64,000 bases of DNA, from positions 1 to 64,000 of the forward strand of contig CAVXIC010000027.1 in assembly GCA_963761755.1 (NCBI GenBank). The letters run 5' to 3'. Every line of letters starts with the position of its first letter. Position 1 is the first letter of the stretch. The stretch is from CAJXVA01 sp963761755 (GTDB taxonomy: Bacteria > Myxococcota_A > Polyangia > Nannocystales > Nannocystaceae). The notes below the pieces were generated by a model. The model had not been told where the DNA came from. It was given only the letters and a program-made list of their open reading frames with translations, and ran no database searches. The position numbers and the translations under genes were made by a program. This document shows positions 63,353 to 64,000 of this stretch, in pieces.

Positions 63353-64000
63353 TCCTTCTCCGGGACCGGCACCTTGCGCTCGCGCAGCACCTTCTTCACC
63401 AGCGCCCACACGGCGCCCGCGTCACTGCCGACGTCGTCCCAGCGCCCCGGGAAGCGGCCGCAGAAGCTGCTCTTGAGGACCTCGGCCAGGCTGCCTTGGT
63501 CGCCGGCGAACAGCGGATGCTTGAGGTAGATGCAGGCTTCCTCGGTGGCTCGCACCGAGAGGCTGGCGGGCAGCTCGTCGCTGTTTCGAACGGCGTCGGC
63601 CACCGCGACGCAGTGCGCGATGATGCCGACGGGAAGGTCTTCGTGTCGCCCCTGGAGCAGCTTCAGCTCCTCCTCGGGGGGCAGATAGGTCATCTGCAGC
63701 GGGGCGAAGCGATCGAGCTGCGCAGCGTCGATGCCGAAGGTCGCCGAGAACTGGCTGCCGCGGTTGACGGCGGCGACGAACTGCACGTTCGGCGGGATCT
63801 CGATGAAGCGGTTCTCGATCGGGTGGAACACCTTTCGCGTGCTGTCCAGCGCGGGCATGAGCGCGTTGCGGGCCGTCTCCTGGCAGCGGTTGAGCTCGTC
63901 GAGGAAGACCAGGTAGCGCTTGTCCAGGTGCTCGTGCGCGGACTCGAGGGCCACCAGCACGTCGGTCTTCACGAAGTCGGTCACCGGTGATCCGCTCGCG
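63349..64000 (-). CDS. MoxR-like AAA ATPase, 5' end beyond the window
   Basis: The visible 217 residues include Walker B-like YLVFLDELNRCQ, a sensor-like QFVAAVNRGSQFS and a C-terminal helical lid. The frame is open through the window edge, so the Walker A and N-terminus lie outside. It resembles MoxR/RavA-type AAA+ ATPases, which act as chaperones for metalloenzyme or vWA-domain partners; the partner is not visible here. It converges with the DUF5924 gene, with 2 bp between stops. Confidence 0.78.
   Translation of the reverse strand, partial: ASGSPVTDFVKTDVLVALESAHEHLDKRYLVFLDELNRCQETARNALMPALDSTRKVFHPIENRFIEIPPNVQFVAAVNRGSQFSATFGIDAAQLDRFAPLQMTYLPPEEELKLLQGRHEDLPVGIIAHCVAVADAVRNSDELPASLSVRATEEACIYLKHPLFAGDQGSLAEVLKSSFCGRFPGRWDDVGSDAGAVWALVKKVLRERKVPVPEKD

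Overview
The window looks like chromosome from a high-GC myxobacterium (Myxococcota, probably the Nannocystis/Polyangia side). This is inferred from content, not from a marker gene. The signs are: about twenty predicted lipoproteins whose signal peptides lead into Ser/Thr/Asp/Gly-rich linkers; Cys-rich 'CDDGN' (DUF4215-type) repeats; a MYXO-CTERM-like tail on a secreted trypsin; a fibro-slime domain protein; Ser/Thr kinases next to ECF sigma factors; and a DUF1592/DUF1552 pair. I saw no rRNA, tRNA, CRISPR array or complete insertion sequence.

Layout. 1-6 kb: SelO pseudokinase, a Rpn/PD-(D/E)XK-like protein that has lost its middle, and a large PLD-helicase-DUF3427 protein with a possible 67-aa follower. 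6-24 kb: mostly cell-envelope and secreted proteins (fibro-slime lipoprotein, PDZ lipoprotein, trypsin, beta-helix lipoprotein), with an ATP-grasp enzyme, a GST-like protein and a sigma factor fused to a membrane/TPR tail. A 35-codon ORF at 8.8 kb shares a hairpin terminator with its convergent neighbour. 24-34 kb: Coq4-like protein and TetR regulator (convergent), a DUF4139 protein carrying a TonB-plug-like and an OmpA-like segment, small lipoproteins, and an imperfect 168-bp inverted repeat between two convergent genes at 31 kb. 34-44 kb: TerB-acyl-CoA oxidase fusion, MOSC protein, beta-helix lipoprotein, SpoIID-SLH lipoprotein, HhH lipoprotein, DUF3501-like protein.

44-54 kb: an overlapping sigma factor - Ser/Thr kinase - TPR membrane protein operon, followed by a beta-propeller-like lipoprotein, the DUF1592 and DUF1552 pair, and three lipoproteins. 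54-64 kb: a catalase-peroxidase (KatG) with a lipoprotein-type leader, a frameshifted kinase-Roadblock gene, an 813-aa protein with a degenerate M48-like motif, a lipoprotein, a DUF5924/DUF2914 membrane protein, and the 3' part of a MoxR-like AAA ATPase that runs off the window.

Genes working together (inference): the sigma/kinase/TPR genes are translationally coupled and probably form one envelope-signalling unit. The DUF1592 and DUF1552 genes overlap and are almost always paired. The HhH lipoprotein overlaps a small membrane protein, and the small CGCG protein overlaps the DUF3501-like gene. Several reading frames are broken (lipoprotein at 10.1-10.5 kb, TPR remnant at 21.1-21.3 kb, kinase at 57-58 kb), so either local decay or assembly errors should be checked in raw reads.
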